64,000 bases of DNA from Rahnella bonaserana (GCF_019049675.1 NZ_JAFMOW010000050.1:34676-98675); one strand, 5' to 3'. Shown: positions 35,518 through 46,021, counted from the stretch's first letter. Notes: a model not told the origin generated them from the sequence alone. Numbers and translations are program-made.

Positions 35518-35763
35518 ATGAAAGCTCTATTACTCAGCGGGTTACTCGCTATGAGTCCGCTATTTGCCGTCGCTGGCATGGTGAGTGGCGACATTAATGT
35601 CAGCCTGACCATTTTGCCCAGCTGCAAAATTGAAGCCGCACACAGCGGCACCTCCGTCACCTGCGCCAGCCGGACGATGATGCAACCACATATCAGCGAA
35701 ATGATGCTCACCGCCGTACCTGGTATCAGCATAGATTCGAAGCTGGTGACCGTAGAATGGTAA
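35518..35763 (+). CDS. Small secreted protein resembling both ends of a Csu-type pilin
   Basis: The 81-residue product has a signal peptide (MKALLLSGLLAMSPLFAVA-G) followed by GMVSGDINVSLTILPSCKIE, which resembles the start of spore coat U domain pilins with their first Cys. It ends KLVTVEW, like the terminal strand of those pilins. The middle is far too short for a full domain: about 60 mature residues against about 155. Two Cys could form a disulfide. AGGA lies 8 bases before ATG 35518, and a strong terminator follows, so the gene is probably expressed. It may be a mini-pilin, a decoy subunit or a decayed gene; no function is known to me. Confidence 0.7.
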   Translation: MKALLLSGLLAMSPLFAVAGMVSGDINVSLTILPSCKIEAAHSGTSVTCASRTMMQPHISEMMLTAVPGISIDSKLVTVEW

Positions 35764-35808
35764 CCCCTTTGTGAATGCTTACTAACCTGAGCGTCCGCGT
35801 CTGACCAT

Positions 35809-35844
35809 AAAAAAGCCCGTCTGCATCAGCAAACGGGCTTTTTT
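35809..35844. terminator. Strong bidirectional terminator
   Basis: AAAAAAGCCCGT (35809-35820) and ACGGGCTTTTTT (35833-35844) pair over 12 bp with a 12-base loop, with T-runs on both strands. It lies after the small secreted-protein gene and before the erpA 3' end. Confidence 0.85.
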
Positions 35845-35860
35845 TATACGAAATCTTTAC

Positions 35861-35982
35861 CCTAAATCATTCGAGCTGTATCAAGGCCGCACTGGAATGA
35901 TATCCCCGGGAGCTTACACAAGTAAGTGACCGGGGTGAATGAAAGCAGCCAATGCAGAGACAGCTTGAAGGATGACGGGTCA
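35861..35982. repeat. Palindromic intergenic element, copy 1
   Basis: The element starts CCTAAATCATTCGAGCTG and ends CAGCTTGAAGGATGACGGGT, so its ends are inverted. Its core is CCCCGG-gagCTTACacaaGTAAGtga-CCGGGG. It directly abuts the stop codon of erpA (minus strand). Two other copies lie at 46105-46229 and 48743-48810. Confidence 0.8.
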
Positions 35983-36342
35983 TCAGATGCTAAAGGAAGA
36001 ACCGCACCCGCACGTGGTTTTAGCGTTTGGATTTGTCACAACAAAACGTGAACCTTCCAGACCTTCTGTGTAATCCACTGAACCGCCGACCAGATATTGC
36101 AGGCTCATCGGGTCAACCACCAGCGCCACACCGGCTTTCTCGATGGTCATGTCGCCGTCGTTAATTTTATCGTCGAAGGTAAAACCGTACTGGAATCCGC
36201 TGCAACCACCACCGGTGATATAAACACGCAGTTTCAGATTCGGATTTTCTTCATCCGAAATAAGGTGCTGTACCTTACGTGCTGCGGCCTCAGTAAACTG
36301 TAACGGCAACGCGGCTGTGTCATTCATCAATGCTTCGCTCAT
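35983..36342 (-). CDS. erpA: Iron-sulfur cluster insertion protein ErpA
   Basis: The 119-residue product is an A-type carrier. The three cluster-binding Cys are in [11 protein letters not shown] and [39 protein letters not shown] and [11 protein letters not shown] match E. coli ErpA almost fully. The N-terminus ([14 protein letters not shown]) is five residues longer than in E. coli, and an internal Met could be the true start. It delivers iron-sulfur clusters to apoproteins such as IspG. It lies downstream of clcA in the same orientation, with a 3' palindromic repeat. Confidence 0.95.
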   Translation of the reverse strand: MSEALMNDTAALPLQFTEAAARKVQHLISDEENPNLKLRVYITGGGCSGFQYGFTFDDKINDGDMTIEKAGVALVVDPMSLQYLVGGSVDYTEGLEGSRFVVTNPNAKTTCGCGSSFSI

Positions 36343-36430
36343 AATTTCTCACTCCCAATCCGCATTTGTTCAGGCCGCCGGATTGACTGTCTGAATAATG
36401 TACTCATTATCTAATACCTGAAAGTATGGT

Positions 36431-37894
36431 TCAAGTATGGGCATTTTTTGCTGCGCTGTCCTGCTTATTGGTGCCTTCGGCGTCAGGTTCTGCCTGCGCT
36501 TTCTCTGCATTTTCACGTTCCTGCCTCTGCAAAGTGCGGGTCAGGATCGCGGAATACAAGGGTTTACCGCCTAAAAACTGCGCTAGCAGGGTCGCGCCAA
36601 GGCAGGTAATGATCATCGGTAAAATAAGCTGATAGTTATCGGTCATTTCGAGAACCAGCACAATACCGGTGAGCGGCGCACGGACACTGGCGGCAAACAG
36701 CGCCCCCATTCCGGCTATCGCAAACGTGGCCGGCTGGATACCGTACTGCGGGAACCACGTCAGCGCGGCGGTACCAAATGCCGTGCCCAGCAGCGTGCCG
36801 AGCGCCAGCATCGGGGCGAAAATCCCGCCCGGTGCGCCGGAAGCAAAGCACAAAAGCGTTGTCACCACGCGAACAAGAAAGATCACCAGTAACATCATCA
36901 GGCTGTATTTTCCTGCCGCTGCCAGCGGGATCAGCGCAAAACCGCCGCCGGTGACTTCCTGATGAACCAGCCCGAGCAGGCCACAAAAGCCCCCCAGCAT
37001 CCCGCCGATAATCAGAATATTACGCAGATTACCGCCATGAACGCGGGCAAACATGTCCTGCGTACGGAAAATCAGGGCGTTAAACATCACGCCGACCACG
37101 CCAAAAACCATCCCCAATACCAGATACAACCACAGCGTATTCAGCGGTGCGTTGGCCAGCCTGCCCACTTCGATCACTGCGCCGTCGCCGTTGAAAATCC
37201 GGAAAACGATGCTCGACATGATCACACCGATAAACACCGCTTTTATCGATATCAGGCTGTAACGAAATTGCAGGCGCATCTCTTCGAGGATGAACAAAAT
37301 GCCTGCCAGCGGTGCGTTAAAGGCCGCAGAAAGCCCGGCAGCCGCACCGGTCGCCAGCAGTGAGTGGCGCGCTTCCGCACTGCGCAGACGGAAAATATCG
37401 AACATCATTTTCCCGACATTGGCCCCCATCTGCACGGTCGGCCCTTCCCTGCCCAGCACCATTCCCGCGCCGAGCGTACCCAGACCGCCAAAAAATTTCA
37501 CCGGGATCACCCGCCACCAGCGAACAGGGCGCAACTCTTCCAGCGCCCCTTCGATTTCCGGGATCCCCGAACCGCCCGCTTCCGGCGCGTATTTTCGCAC
37601 AAGGTAATATCCAAACATCGCCATGACCGCCGAGATAACAAAAGTCAGCGGCCAAAGCAGGATCCAGTAATCACTGAACATCCCAAGGCTCGAAAGACGC
37701 AATGTCATCACCAGATTCACGGTTTTTTCAAAAGCAACGCCAAGTAAACCCGCAACAGTGCCCACCAGCGCGGCCATGAGCAAAATCGTGACCGGTGTTT
37801 TGTCACGGCGCAGTAAAAGGCGCAATGCTTCGCTGCGTTTACGGGGACCGCGAATGTGCGCGCGCTCTACTTTCTCAGTCTCAGATTCATTCAT
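36431..37894 (-). CDS. clcA: H+/Cl- exchange transporter ClcA
   Basis: The 487-residue product is a CLC protein with GSGIPEIEG (Ser and backbone chloride site), [14 protein letters not shown] (gating Glu), [11 protein letters not shown] and [16 protein letters not shown]. The N- and C-termini are charged and cytosolic, and the C-terminal tail (about 20 residues) is Glu/Ala/Asn-rich. It exchanges two chloride ions for one proton and supports extreme acid resistance. It is divergent from hemL across a 184-base region. Confidence 0.94.
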   Translation of the reverse strand: MNESETEKVERAHIRGPRKRSEALRLLLRRDKTPVTILLMAALVGTVAGLLGVAFEKTVNLVMTLRLSSLGMFSDYWILLWPLTFVISAVMAMFGYYLVRKYAPEAGGSGIPEIEGALEELRPVRWWRVIPVKFFGGLGTLGAGMVLGREGPTVQMGANVGKMMFDIFRLRSAEARHSLLATGAAAGLSAAFNAPLAGILFILEEMRLQFRYSLISIKAVFIGVIMSSIVFRIFNGDGAVIEVGRLANAPLNTLWLYLVLGMVFGVVGVMFNALIFRTQDMFARVHGGNLRNILIIGGMLGGFCGLLGLVHQEVTGGGFALIPLAAAGKYSLMMLLVIFLVRVVTTLLCFASGAPGGIFAPMLALGTLLGTAFGTAALTWFPQYGIQPATFAIAGMGALFAASVRAPLTGIVLVLEMTDNYQLILPMIITCLGATLLAQFLGGKPLYSAILTRTLQRQERENAEKAQAEPDAEGTNKQDSAAKNAHT

Positions 37895-38078
37895 CAGGAA
37901 AAGGGAAATACAGAAAAAGTTATGGAAGATGAATGAATTTAATCATACAAATTGGCTCCCTGACAGGATCAGCAACAAAATGCAGCACGGTTTACGGTTT
38001 GATAACGCCGCTCAGTTCACTAGAATGGGCGCAACAAAATTTCTTTACCCAGAACCCAGCAATTTCAGGAGTTGAATA

Positions 38079-39359
38079 ATGAGTAAGTCAGAAAGTCTGT
38101 TCACGCAGGCGCAAGCGCTAATCCCGGGCGGTGTTAACTCGCCGGTACGTGCCTTCTCCGGCGTTGGCGGCGTGCCATTATTCATCGCCCGCGCTGACGG
38201 CGCTTTCCTGTTTGATGCCGATGGCAAAGCCTATATCGACTATGTCGGTTCCTGGGGCCCGATGGTGCTTGGTCATAACAACGCCGAAATCCGCAGCGCG
38301 GTGATTGAAGCCGCAGAACGTGGCCTGAGCTTTGGCGCACCGACCGAAATGGAAGTGAAAATGGCTGAGCTGGTCACCGGTCTGGTGCCAAGCATGGACA
38401 TGGTGCGCATGGTCAACTCCGGCACCGAAGCCACGATGAGTGCTATTCGTCTGGCGCGCGGCTTCACGCATCGCGATAAAATCGTCAAATTCGAAGGCTG
38501 CTATCACGGCCACGCCGACTGCCTGCTGGTGAAAGCCGGCTCCGGCGCGCTGACTCTTGGCCAGCCAAACTCGCCGGGCGTTCCGGCTGATTTCGCCAAA
38601 CACACCCTGACCTGTACCTATAACGATCTGGATTCAGTGCGTGCCGCGTTCGAACAATTCCCTGACGACATCGCCTGTATCATCGTTGAGCCGGTCGCGG
38701 GCAACATGAACTGTGTGCCGCCTTTGCCGGAATTCCTGCCGGGTCTGCGCAAGATTTGTGACGAGTTTGGCGCACTGCTGATCATCGACGAAGTGATGAC
38801 CGGTTTCCGCGTCGCGCTGGGCGGTGCTCAGGAGTATTACGATGTGATGCCGGACCTGACCTGTCTGGGAAAAATCATCGGTGGCGGTATGCCGGTGGGC
38901 GCGTTTGGTGGTCGTCGTGACGTGATGGAAGCGCTGGCACCGACCGGCCCTGTCTATCAGGCAGGAACGCTTTCCGGCAACCCGATTGCAATGGCTGCGG
39001 GTATCGCCTGTCTGACGCAAGTCGCACAACCGGGCGTGCATCAGACCCTGACCGAGCGCACCACGCAACTGGCCGAAGGTTTGCTGGATGCCGCACATGA
39101 AGAAAATATTCCGTTCGTGGTAAACCACGTCGGCGGTATGTTTGGCCTGTTTTTCACCGAGGCCGAAACCGTGACCTGCTATCAGGACGTGATGAAGTGT
39201 GACGTTGAGCGCTTTAAGAAGTTCTTCCATCTGATGCTGGAAGAAGGCGTTTACCTGGCACCTTCTGCCTTCGAAGCCGGCTTTATGTCTCTTGCCCATA
39301 CACAGGAAGATATTCAGCGCACCATCGATGCCGCACGCCGTTGTTTTGCCAAGTTATAA
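38079..39359 (+). CDS. hemL: Glutamate-1-semialdehyde 2,1-aminomutase
   Basis: The 426-residue product has [13 protein letters not shown] at the start, [35 protein letters not shown] and the PLP lysine at residue 265 ([17 protein letters not shown]). It converts glutamate-1-semialdehyde to 5-aminolevulinate, the haem precursor, in the cytosol. CAGGAGTTGAATA precedes ATG 38079. Here an autotransporter gene separates it from the fhu genes that directly neighbour it in E. coli. Confidence 0.96.
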   Translation: MSKSESLFTQAQALIPGGVNSPVRAFSGVGGVPLFIARADGAFLFDADGKAYIDYVGSWGPMVLGHNNAEIRSAVIEAAERGLSFGAPTEMEVKMAELVTGLVPSMDMVRMVNSGTEATMSAIRLARGFTHRDKIVKFEGCYHGHADCLLVKAGSGALTLGQPNSPGVPADFAKHTLTCTYNDLDSVRAAFEQFPDDIACIIVEPVAGNMNCVPPLPEFLPGLRKICDEFGALLIIDEVMTGFRVALGGAQEYYDVMPDLTCLGKIIGGGMPVGAFGGRRDVMEALAPTGPVYQAGTLSGNPIAMAAGIACLTQVAQPGVHQTLTERTTQLAEGLLDAAHEENIPFVVNHVGGMFGLFFTEAETVTCYQDVMKCDVERFKKFFHLMLEEGVYLAPSAFEAGFMSLAHTQEDIQRTIDAARRCFAKL

Positions 39360-39506
39360 GTAAATTAAGTTATTTTAATATAATCGGGGGATATACATCC
39401 CCCACCCAACATATAATATATATATTTTATTTAAATCCTCCCAGAAAATATAATCCTCATTCTTAAAACCAATAATTACAGGATTATTTTAAAAGGGAAA
39501 ATTTAT

Positions 39507-42272
39507 ATGAAATATAACAACGGCTTATTTTTTAAAAACCAGCCAGGAATAGCAGTTAAATCTCGACTTTCTTTCGTCACCATTGCTTTTTACACTGCAC
39601 TACCGGTTTTTTTGAACGGGGGGCTTGTTCATGCTGCCCTGCCGCCCTTACCTCAAAGTGCATTTTCGCTATCAACAACCTCCTTCAGTGGGACAGGTCA
39701 GACGTTTACAGTCGATGAAGACGTTAACGATTTAACCAATACTGCGATTACTGTTACAGGTGCCGGAAATACCTTATATATAAATCCAAACTCATCAGGA
39801 ACCCCCCCTGTGATATCAGGCATCAGCGGCGTTCATTTTGATGGGGAAAACACCACGCTTTATAATAACGGCAATATCATCGCACAGGGAAAAGAATTTG
39901 CAGGGCATGATGCCGGCGTGAGTCTTAGCGGGAAGGGTAGCGTTAATAACGGAACTTCCGGCTATATTGATTCGCAGTCTGATGGTATTTATCTCGCAAA
40001 ATTCTCTACCGTGAATAATAGCGGTGTTATCAAAGCCTCGAACCCAACACAAACCCGTAGCGGCGTGTATTTTGAAAACGGTGGCAACTATAACGGCAAC
40101 GAAACGGGCGTGATTGACAGCACGGGCTACGGAATTGTATTCAACAGCCAGCTGTCCGGAGATCCTGACAGCAGGCTGCTGAATTCCGGAAGTATTTCTG
40201 GAAAAACGAATGCCGTAATCGGGAGAGGGAACTCTGCCGGTGACATCATCAATGAGGCCGGAGGAACGATAAGTTCTGAGCAGGGTTCGGGTATAGAAAT
40301 CAGTGGTACAGCCAGTTTCGACGTGGTTAATTACGGAACAATATCAGGGAAAGACACGGCCATTGCATTCACAGGCACTGGCAGCAATTCATTGACGCTC
40401 AGCACCGGTTCCGTGCTGAATGGGGATGTTATCAGCAGCACGGCGGACACAAATACGCTGGTGCTTCATGAAACCGGCACGGAAGATGCCAATTTTACAG
40501 GTTCTACGGCCAGTACGGGTTTCAAAAGTCTGACGATGGACGGCAATAACTGGACACTGTCCGGCGATATCAACCTTACCGGCAGCGATGAGTCCACATT
40601 GTTAGTGAACAGCGGTCAGCTGACTCTGGGTGGCAATGTCACCTCAGCGGGAAATACCCAAATTAACACCGGCGGAGGAATGCTGGTTGGCGCTACCGGT
40701 TCGCTGACCACACCTGAAGTCAATGTCGCGGAAGGCGCCTGGCTGGCTTCACAAGGAAATGTTACGGGTGACATTAATAACAGCGGAACTGTTATGGTCT
40801 ATAACGCCCTGCCCGGCAATGAATCGGCACCAGCAGCCACGACGACTTTGCAAGGAAATATGTCCAATAGCGGTTCCTTAGTGCTGGCCGGTGGTCAACC
40901 CGGTAATACGTATGTCATCACGGGTGATTATACGGGTGATAACGGAACCGTTGTTATTAACAGCGAGCTCGGGGACGATGATGCACTGACGGATGAACTG
41001 GTGATTCAGGGCAACAGCTACGGACAATCCACCCTCACCGTCAATAATATCGGCGGAATGGGGTCGGAAACCCTGCAAGGCATGGAGGTGATCAGTGTCG
41101 GCGGTACGTCTGCCGGGCAGTTCTCCCTGGGAAACCGTGCGGTTGCCGGGGCTTATGAATACAATTTATTTCAAAATGAAAACGATGGCAGTTGGTATCT
41201 GAGTTCATCAGCAACACCCACTCCGACACCCGATCCAGACCCGACTCCTGAACCGGATCCTGTTCCTGATCCAGCGCCTGCACCGGATCCTGTTCCAGAC
41301 CCGGAACCTGTTCCTGACCCGGCTCCGGCTCCCGATCCGTCTCTTTATCGTCCTGAGACCGGTGCTTATCTCGGTAACCAGTTAGCAGCACAACGCATGT
41401 TCACATTGCAGCTTAATGACCGGGGTACGGCACAAAAGAGCAATGATGAGCATACATGGCTACTGATCCATAGTGAGGCCACCAGCCTCAATGCTGCAGA
41501 CGGTGAGTTGTCACTGGATACAAACACGACAACCCTGCAATTGGGAACCAACCTGCTGACTGAGGATACAACGCAGGGTGGCCAGTACCAGTTAGGTATT
41601 ATGGCGGGTATAGGGGACAGCAAAACCAAATCTACTGCTGACGGTAATTATTACAGAGCAACGGGTAAGGTCAACGGCTACAGCCTCGGTGCCTACGCCA
41701 CCTGGTATCAGGATGCGAAATATCAGAAAGGATGGTACGCCGACAGTTGGGCGCAATATGCGTGGTTTGACAACAGCGTACAAGGCGACGGCCAGCACCC
41801 GGAAAGCTACCGCAGCCAGGGTGTACAAGCTTCGGTGGAAACAGGATATCTGTTGGCTTTTGGCCAGTCCTCATCCCGTGAGTGGACGGTTGAGCCTCAG
41901 GTGCAGGTCATCTATAACCGCTATGACAGTGAAAATCATACCGAAACCAATGGCAGTCGCATCACCGGCGGCAGTGACGACTCAATGCTAAGCCGGACTG
42001 GGGTTCGTTTATCAAACAGGAGTATCACGGATAACAATACCCTGATCCCTTACGTTGAAGCGAATTGGGAAAACGGCAGGTACGTGGACTCCATGAACTT
42101 TAACGGTGATACCGTGAGCAATGATGTTCCAGAAAATCGCTATGGATTACGTGTCGGGCTGACCGGAAAAGCGGCGAAAAACATCCGGATTTGGGGACAG
42201 GCTGGCTCGTATGTTGGCGAGAATGATTACACTAATTATCAGGCAGCCGTGGGCATAAAAGTGAGTTTTTGA
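39507..42272 (+). CDS. Autotransporter adhesin-like protein (type Va secretion)
   Basis: The 921-residue product has a long signal peptide with an N-terminal extension (cleavage near GLVHA-AL). The passenger (about 45-565) is rich in Gly, Asn, Thr and Ser with beta-helix repeats such as NYGTISGKD and SGDINLTGSDES. A Pro/Asp/Glu linker (about 570-613) is followed by a beta-barrel (about 640-921) ending in KVSF, with the terminal Phe needed for outer-membrane assembly. The protein probably displays or releases the passenger at the surface; no protease motif is seen, and the ligand is unknown. The gene and its upstream region are AT-richer than hemL, consistent with insertion between hemL and fhuB. 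Confidence 0.88.
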   Translation: MKYNNGLFFKNQPGIAVKSRLSFVTIAFYTALPVFLNGGLVHAALPPLPQSAFSLSTTSFSGTGQTFTVDEDVNDLTNTAITVTGAGNTLYINPNSSGTPPVISGISGVHFDGENTTLYNNGNIIAQGKEFAGHDAGVSLSGKGSVNNGTSGYIDSQSDGIYLAKFSTVNNSGVIKASNPTQTRSGVYFENGGNYNGNETGVIDSTGYGIVFNSQLSGDPDSRLLNSGSISGKTNAVIGRGNSAGDIINEAGGTISSEQGSGIEISGTASFDVVNYGTISGKDTAIAFTGTGSNSLTLSTGSVLNGDVISSTADTNTLVLHETGTEDANFTGSTASTGFKSLTMDGNNWTLSGDINLTGSDESTLLVNSGQLTLGGNVTSAGNTQINTGGGMLVGATGSLTTPEVNVAEGAWLASQGNVTGDINNSGTVMVYNALPGNESAPAATTTLQGNMSNSGSLVLAGGQPGNTYVITGDYTGDNGTVVINSELGDDDALTDELVIQGNSYGQSTLTVNNIGGMGSETLQGMEVISVGGTSAGQFSLGNRAVAGAYEYNLFQNENDGSWYLSSSATPTPTPDPDPTPEPDPVPDPAPAPDPVPDPEPVPDPAPAPDPSLYRPETGAYLGNQLAAQRMFTLQLNDRGTAQKSNDEHTWLLIHSEATSLNAADGELSLDTNTTTLQLGTNLLTEDTTQGGQYQLGIMAGIGDSKTKSTADGNYYRATGKVNGYSLGAYATWYQDAKYQKGWYADSWAQYAWFDNSVQGDGQHPESYRSQGVQASVETGYLLAFGQSSSREWTVEPQVQVIYNRYDSENHTETNGSRITGGSDDSMLSRTGVRLSNRSITDNNTLIPYVEANWENGRYVDSMNFNGDTVSNDVPENRYGLRVGLTGKAAKNIRIWGQAGSYVGENDYTNYQAAVGIKVSF

Positions 42273-42290
42273 GTCCACACTGACGATGTT

Positions 42291-42318
42291 AAGGGCGCTC
42301 ACCGGAGCGCCCTTTTTT
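42291..42318. terminator. Bidirectional terminator between autotransporter and fhuB
   Basis: AAGGGCGCTC (42291-42300) pairs with GAGCGCCCTT (42305-42314) around a 4-base loop, followed by six T. It serves the autotransporter gene and, in reverse, the fhu operon. Confidence 0.85.
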
Positions 42319-42319
42319 G

Positions 42320-44308
42320 TTACCTCGCCTGCTTTCTCAGCAGATAGATGAAGTACGGCGCGCCGATAAAGGTGGCGAGCAAACCGGCAGGGATCTGGTT
42401 CGGGAAGATAATCATCCGGCCGCACCAGTCGGCAAATACCATCAGCAAACCGCCGAGAATACTGGCGACCATCCACTGCGGAACCGCACGACGAAAGCCC
42501 ATCATACGTGCCATATGCGGTGCCATCAGCCCGACAAAGCTTAACGGCCCGATGGTCAGCGTCGCTGCAGCCGTCATCACCGCCGCCAGTAATAAGATCG
42601 CCATACGCGTTGGCGTCAGTGCAACGCCGACTGATTTCGCCGTCACGCTGCCCAGTGGCAAAATATTTATCCAGCGACGGCAGAACGGCACAATCACCAT
42701 CAGCACTGCCGCCAGAATTAACGTCCGCCATGCCGCTTCAGCGGACACGGAATAAGTGGAACCGGAAAGCCATGTCAGCAAACCGCCCATACGCGGATCA
42801 CCACTCGCCAGAAGCAGTGCCATCAGCGTAGTGAATGCGGTACTCAGCGCAATCCCGGTCAGTAACATACGTTCCGCGGAAAAACTGCGCAGACCCGATG
42901 CCATCATAATCACCAGTAACGTCAGCGCCGCGCCGAGACTGCCCGCCGGTAACAGCCAGGTAAAGGCCTCACCCGGCACGATGAACATCATGACCACCAC
43001 GCCGGTCGCCGCACCCGAGCTTATCCCCAGCACTTCCGGGCTCGCCATCGCGTTACCGGTGAGTTTCTGAATCAGTACACCGGAAGACGCCAGCATGATG
43101 CCCGCCGCCAGCGCCGCCATCACGCGCGGTAAACGCCACGGCAGCAGCGCCTGTAAATCCGCACCTGTTGACCAGCTCAAGCCTGTCGCGTTACGTCCGA
43201 CCATCAGCGCGATAACCAGTCCGATAAACAACACCGTCAGCGCCAGTGACACCCAGCGCACCAGATGGTGACGTTCAGCCGGCACGTTATCGCCCTGATC
43301 CATCGGCGGCGGCGTCATGTTGTTACGAAGACGTGGCAACAACCACAGAAGCAACGGCGCGCCGACCAGCGCGGTGGCGGCACCGGTCGGAATTTCCATC
43401 CAGAACGTGGTGATGTATTGCATCACCTGATCGGTGAACCACAGCAATAAGGCCCCGATCAGCGGCGCCATGATCAGACGTGAAGGTAAACGTCGCGCAC
43501 CAAGCATTTTCGCCAGCAGCGGGGCGAACAGACCGATAAAGCCGACGATACCGACCGCATTAACCAGCTGCGCACTCATCAGAATGGCAAGGGTCAGCAC
43601 CGCCAGACGTGCCGCAGAAAGCCCGAGGCCGAGGTTTTTGGCAACGCCGTCGTCAAGCCCCAGAAGCGTCATCGGACGCTGCAACAGAAACGCCAGCAGC
43701 CAGACAATAATCACCCGCGGCAACAGGAAGCTGGCGACATCCCAATCCTGCTGCGTCAGTGAACCGCTGCTCCACATGTACAGGCTTTGCAGGCTCTGAT
43801 AATTGAAGATACCGATCAGGCCGTTGACCGCACCGCAATACAAACCGAGCACCAGCCCCGCCAGGATCAGCGTGACCGGAGACATGCGTTTGCCCCAGGC
43901 GATACCGAACACCAGCGCACCAATCACTACCGCGCCGATCATGGCGGCAAACTGCTGGGTGATCATCCCGCCCGGCAGCGCCCACAACGTAGCAACCGTC
44001 AGGCCGAGTTGCGCGCCCGCCGAAACGCCCAGCGTCGCAGGCTCAGCCAGCGGATTACGCAACACCTGCTGGAACAGTAAACCAACCAGCCCCAGCCCCG
44101 CTCCCGCGAGCAATGCCACGGCGATGCGCGGCAGTGAGCTGTAATGGAAAAGCATCTGCTGCACGTTGTCGATGTCCGGCTGCCACAGTGCGCCGCGCCA
44201 TTGTGCGTAAGGCAATTGCTGATGCAGGTTGTAAATACTTAGCGCGCCCGCAGCGAGTGCCAGAGTAATCAAAAGAGTCAGCGAAACGCTGAGCGAACGG
44301 CGGTTCAT
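42320..44308 (-). CDS. fhuB: Ferric hydroxamate ABC permease (double-length)
   Basis: The 662-residue product is a fused dimer of two FecCD-type permease halves (about 1-330 and 340-662), each with about ten membrane segments and a conserved Gly-rich loop: FQQVLRNPLAEPATLGVSAGAQ in the first and IQKLTGNAMASPEVLGISSGAA in the second. Double-length permeases are typical of FhuB. It moves iron(III)-hydroxamates across the inner membrane with FhuC as ATPase and FhuD as binding protein. Its ATG overlaps the fhuD stop by four bases. The first 60 bases of the gene are the operon end nearest the autotransporter terminator. Confidence 0.95.
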   Translation of the reverse strand: MNRRSLSVSLTLLITLALAAGALSIYNLHQQLPYAQWRGALWQPDIDNVQQMLFHYSSLPRIAVALLAGAGLGLVGLLFQQVLRNPLAEPATLGVSAGAQLGLTVATLWALPGGMITQQFAAMIGAVVIGALVFGIAWGKRMSPVTLILAGLVLGLYCGAVNGLIGIFNYQSLQSLYMWSSGSLTQQDWDVASFLLPRVIIVWLLAFLLQRPMTLLGLDDGVAKNLGLGLSAARLAVLTLAILMSAQLVNAVGIVGFIGLFAPLLAKMLGARRLPSRLIMAPLIGALLLWFTDQVMQYITTFWMEIPTGAATALVGAPLLLWLLPRLRNNMTPPPMDQGDNVPAERHHLVRWVSLALTVLFIGLVIALMVGRNATGLSWSTGADLQALLPWRLPRVMAALAAGIMLASSGVLIQKLTGNAMASPEVLGISSGAATGVVVMMFIVPGEAFTWLLPAGSLGAALTLLVIMMASGLRSFSAERMLLTGIALSTAFTTLMALLLASGDPRMGGLLTWLSGSTYSVSAEAAWRTLILAAVLMVIVPFCRRWINILPLGSVTAKSVGVALTPTRMAILLLAAVMTAAATLTIGPLSFVGLMAPHMARMMGFRRAVPQWMVASILGGLLMVFADWCGRMIIFPNQIPAGLLATFIGAPYFIYLLRKQAR

Positions 44309-45207
44309 ACCGGTTTCCTCAGCGTGTTAGCTAAAATATTGCAAAAGTGCATCGCGCTGAACGTTGCGCCGTAGTACCAGACGGCAGGGATGACGGTGAA
44401 CTGACCCGTACGGACGAAAGGCATGGATTTCCACAGCGGCGTATTTTCGACGGCCTTCATAATGTCAGCGCTGTCGTGATCAAAGCACAGCACGCGCGCA
44501 TTTTTTATCGCCGCCAGCCTTTCCACTCCGACTGATACACTGCCCCAGAAACTGCCCTCACCCTGCCACGCGTTGGTCAGTCCGACACCGAGCATCACTT
44601 CATGCAGCATACTGCCCTGCCCGAAGACCAGAACATGCCGTGGATCGATGAACGTGATCAGCAACAACGGCTGCTGTGCCACCGGTTTCAGCTGTTCACG
44701 GGTTCTGACTAAAGTGTCCTGATATCTCTGCAAATGCTGTTCTGCGCGATCCTGCAAACCGAGCGTATCCGCCAGTTTGTGCAGCGAACGGATCGCCAGA
44801 TCTAATGGCTTCGCAGAGCCGTCATTGGCTTTGACACTCAGCACAGGCGCGATGGTTTCCAGCTGAGCGGTCGCCGGGCCGTAACCCTGCGTCAGCAGCA
44901 CCAGTGACGGTTTCAGTTGCTGGATAAGCTCCATATTCGGCTCGGTGCGCTGACCGACGTCAATCACGCCCGGCGCCAGCGGCGGTTCTGCCACCCAGAT
45001 GTTGTAATTACGGATATCCGCAATCGCCAGCGGCATCACGCCGAGTGCAATCAGAAGTTCAGCGGGAAGCCATTCGAGCGCAATAATGCGGCTGAGATCG
45101 GGGCGGGACGCAGAAAGCGCGGGTAAAGATGTCAGCAACGGGGAAAGCGCCATCATCTGCAAAATGCGACGGCGCGTGATCCCGGAAAAGTTTGAAATAT
45201 CAGACAT
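44305..45207 (-). CDS. fhuD: Ferric hydroxamate periplasmic binding protein
   Basis: The 300-residue product has an N-terminal twin-Arg-like signal (GITRRRILQMMALSPLLTSLPALS) and a BtuF/FhuD-type fold: RIIALEWLPAELLIALGV, VIDVGQRTEPNMELIQQLKPSLVL, and LHEVMLGVGLTNAWQGE. It captures iron(III)-hydroxamate siderophores such as ferrichrome in the periplasm and delivers them to FhuB. It starts one base after the fhuC stop and overlaps fhuB by four bases, so translation is coupled. Confidence 0.94.
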   Translation of the reverse strand: MSDISNFSGITRRRILQMMALSPLLTSLPALSASRPDLSRIIALEWLPAELLIALGVMPLAIADIRNYNIWVAEPPLAPGVIDVGQRTEPNMELIQQLKPSLVLLTQGYGPATAQLETIAPVLSVKANDGSAKPLDLAIRSLHKLADTLGLQDRAEQHLQRYQDTLVRTREQLKPVAQQPLLLITFIDPRHVLVFGQGSMLHEVMLGVGLTNAWQGEGSFWGSVSVGVERLAAIKNARVLCFDHDSADIMKAVENTPLWKSMPFVRTGQFTVIPAVWYYGATFSAMHFCNILANTLRKPV

Positions 45208-45208
45208 A

Positions 45209-46021
45209 TCAGTATACGAAGCTCACCGGTGCGCCACCCGCAGGATGCGGCAAAATGCCCATCGGAATGCCATAGATTTGTTCGAGCACGTCACCGCGCA
45301 TCATTTCTTCAGGTTCACCCTGAGCGATCATCTCGCCGCCACGCAGCGCCATCAGCTGGTCACAATAGCGGGCTGCCATATTCAGGTCATGCAGGACCGC
45401 AATCACGGTGAGGCCTTTTTCGCGGCTCAGACGCTGGATCAATGCCAGCACGTCTTTCTGATGCGCGATATCCAGCGCCGAAGTCGGTTCGTCGAGCAGC
45501 AGGCAGCGGCTGTCCTGCGCCACCATCATCGCCAGCCACGCACGCTGACGTTCGCCGCCGGACAGACTGTCGACCAGACGATGTGCAAAGGGTTTGAGGC
45601 CCACCAGCGAAATCGCTTCTTCGACTTTTTCTTTATCGTGATGTTTGAAACGCCCCAGCGCGCCGTGCCACGGGTAGCGGCCAATCGCCACCAGTTCCTG
45701 CACGGTCATGCCTTCTGCTGCCGGAAGTTGCTGCGGCAGATACGCGACCTGGCGCGCAAACGCTTTGCTGTCCCATTGCGCCAGCGGTGTTTCATTGAGG
45801 TAAATCGTTCCGGATGTCGCCGCCTGATGACGTCCCAGCATTTTTAACAACGTCGATTTCCCCGAGCCATTGTGACCAATCAGTCCGCACACTTTTCCTT
45901 GCGGAAAAGTCATCGACAATGGCGCAAGCAGCGTGCGTCCAGGGACGGCAAAACTCACATCCTGCAGGCGGAAAACGCTGTCTGGCAGCGGGGATGACGG
46001 ATGTACGTTGTGATCAGGCAT
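45209..46021 (-). CDS. fhuC: Ferric hydroxamate ABC transporter ATPase
   Basis: The 270-residue product has Walker A GLIGHNGSGKSTLLKMLG, the Q-loop PQQLPAAEGMTVQELVAIGRYPWHG, the signature LSGGERQRAWLAMMVAQD, Walker B CLLLDEPTSALD and the switch His in AVLHDLNMAA. It powers uptake of ferric hydroxamates. I use ATG 46021; a GTG 45 bases earlier would extend the N-terminus but has no E. coli counterpart. fhuA lies upstream beyond an intergenic repeat element. Confidence 0.93.
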   Translation of the reverse strand: MPDHNVHPSSPLPDSVFRLQDVSFAVPGRTLLAPLSMTFPQGKVCGLIGHNGSGKSTLLKMLGRHQAATSGTIYLNETPLAQWDSKAFARQVAYLPQQLPAAEGMTVQELVAIGRYPWHGALGRFKHHDKEKVEEAISLVGLKPFAHRLVDSLSGGERQRAWLAMMVAQDSRCLLLDEPTSALDIAHQKDVLALIQRLSREKGLTVIAVLHDLNMAARYCDQLMALRGGEMIAQGEPEEMMRGDVLEQIYGIPMGILPHPAGGAPVSFVY

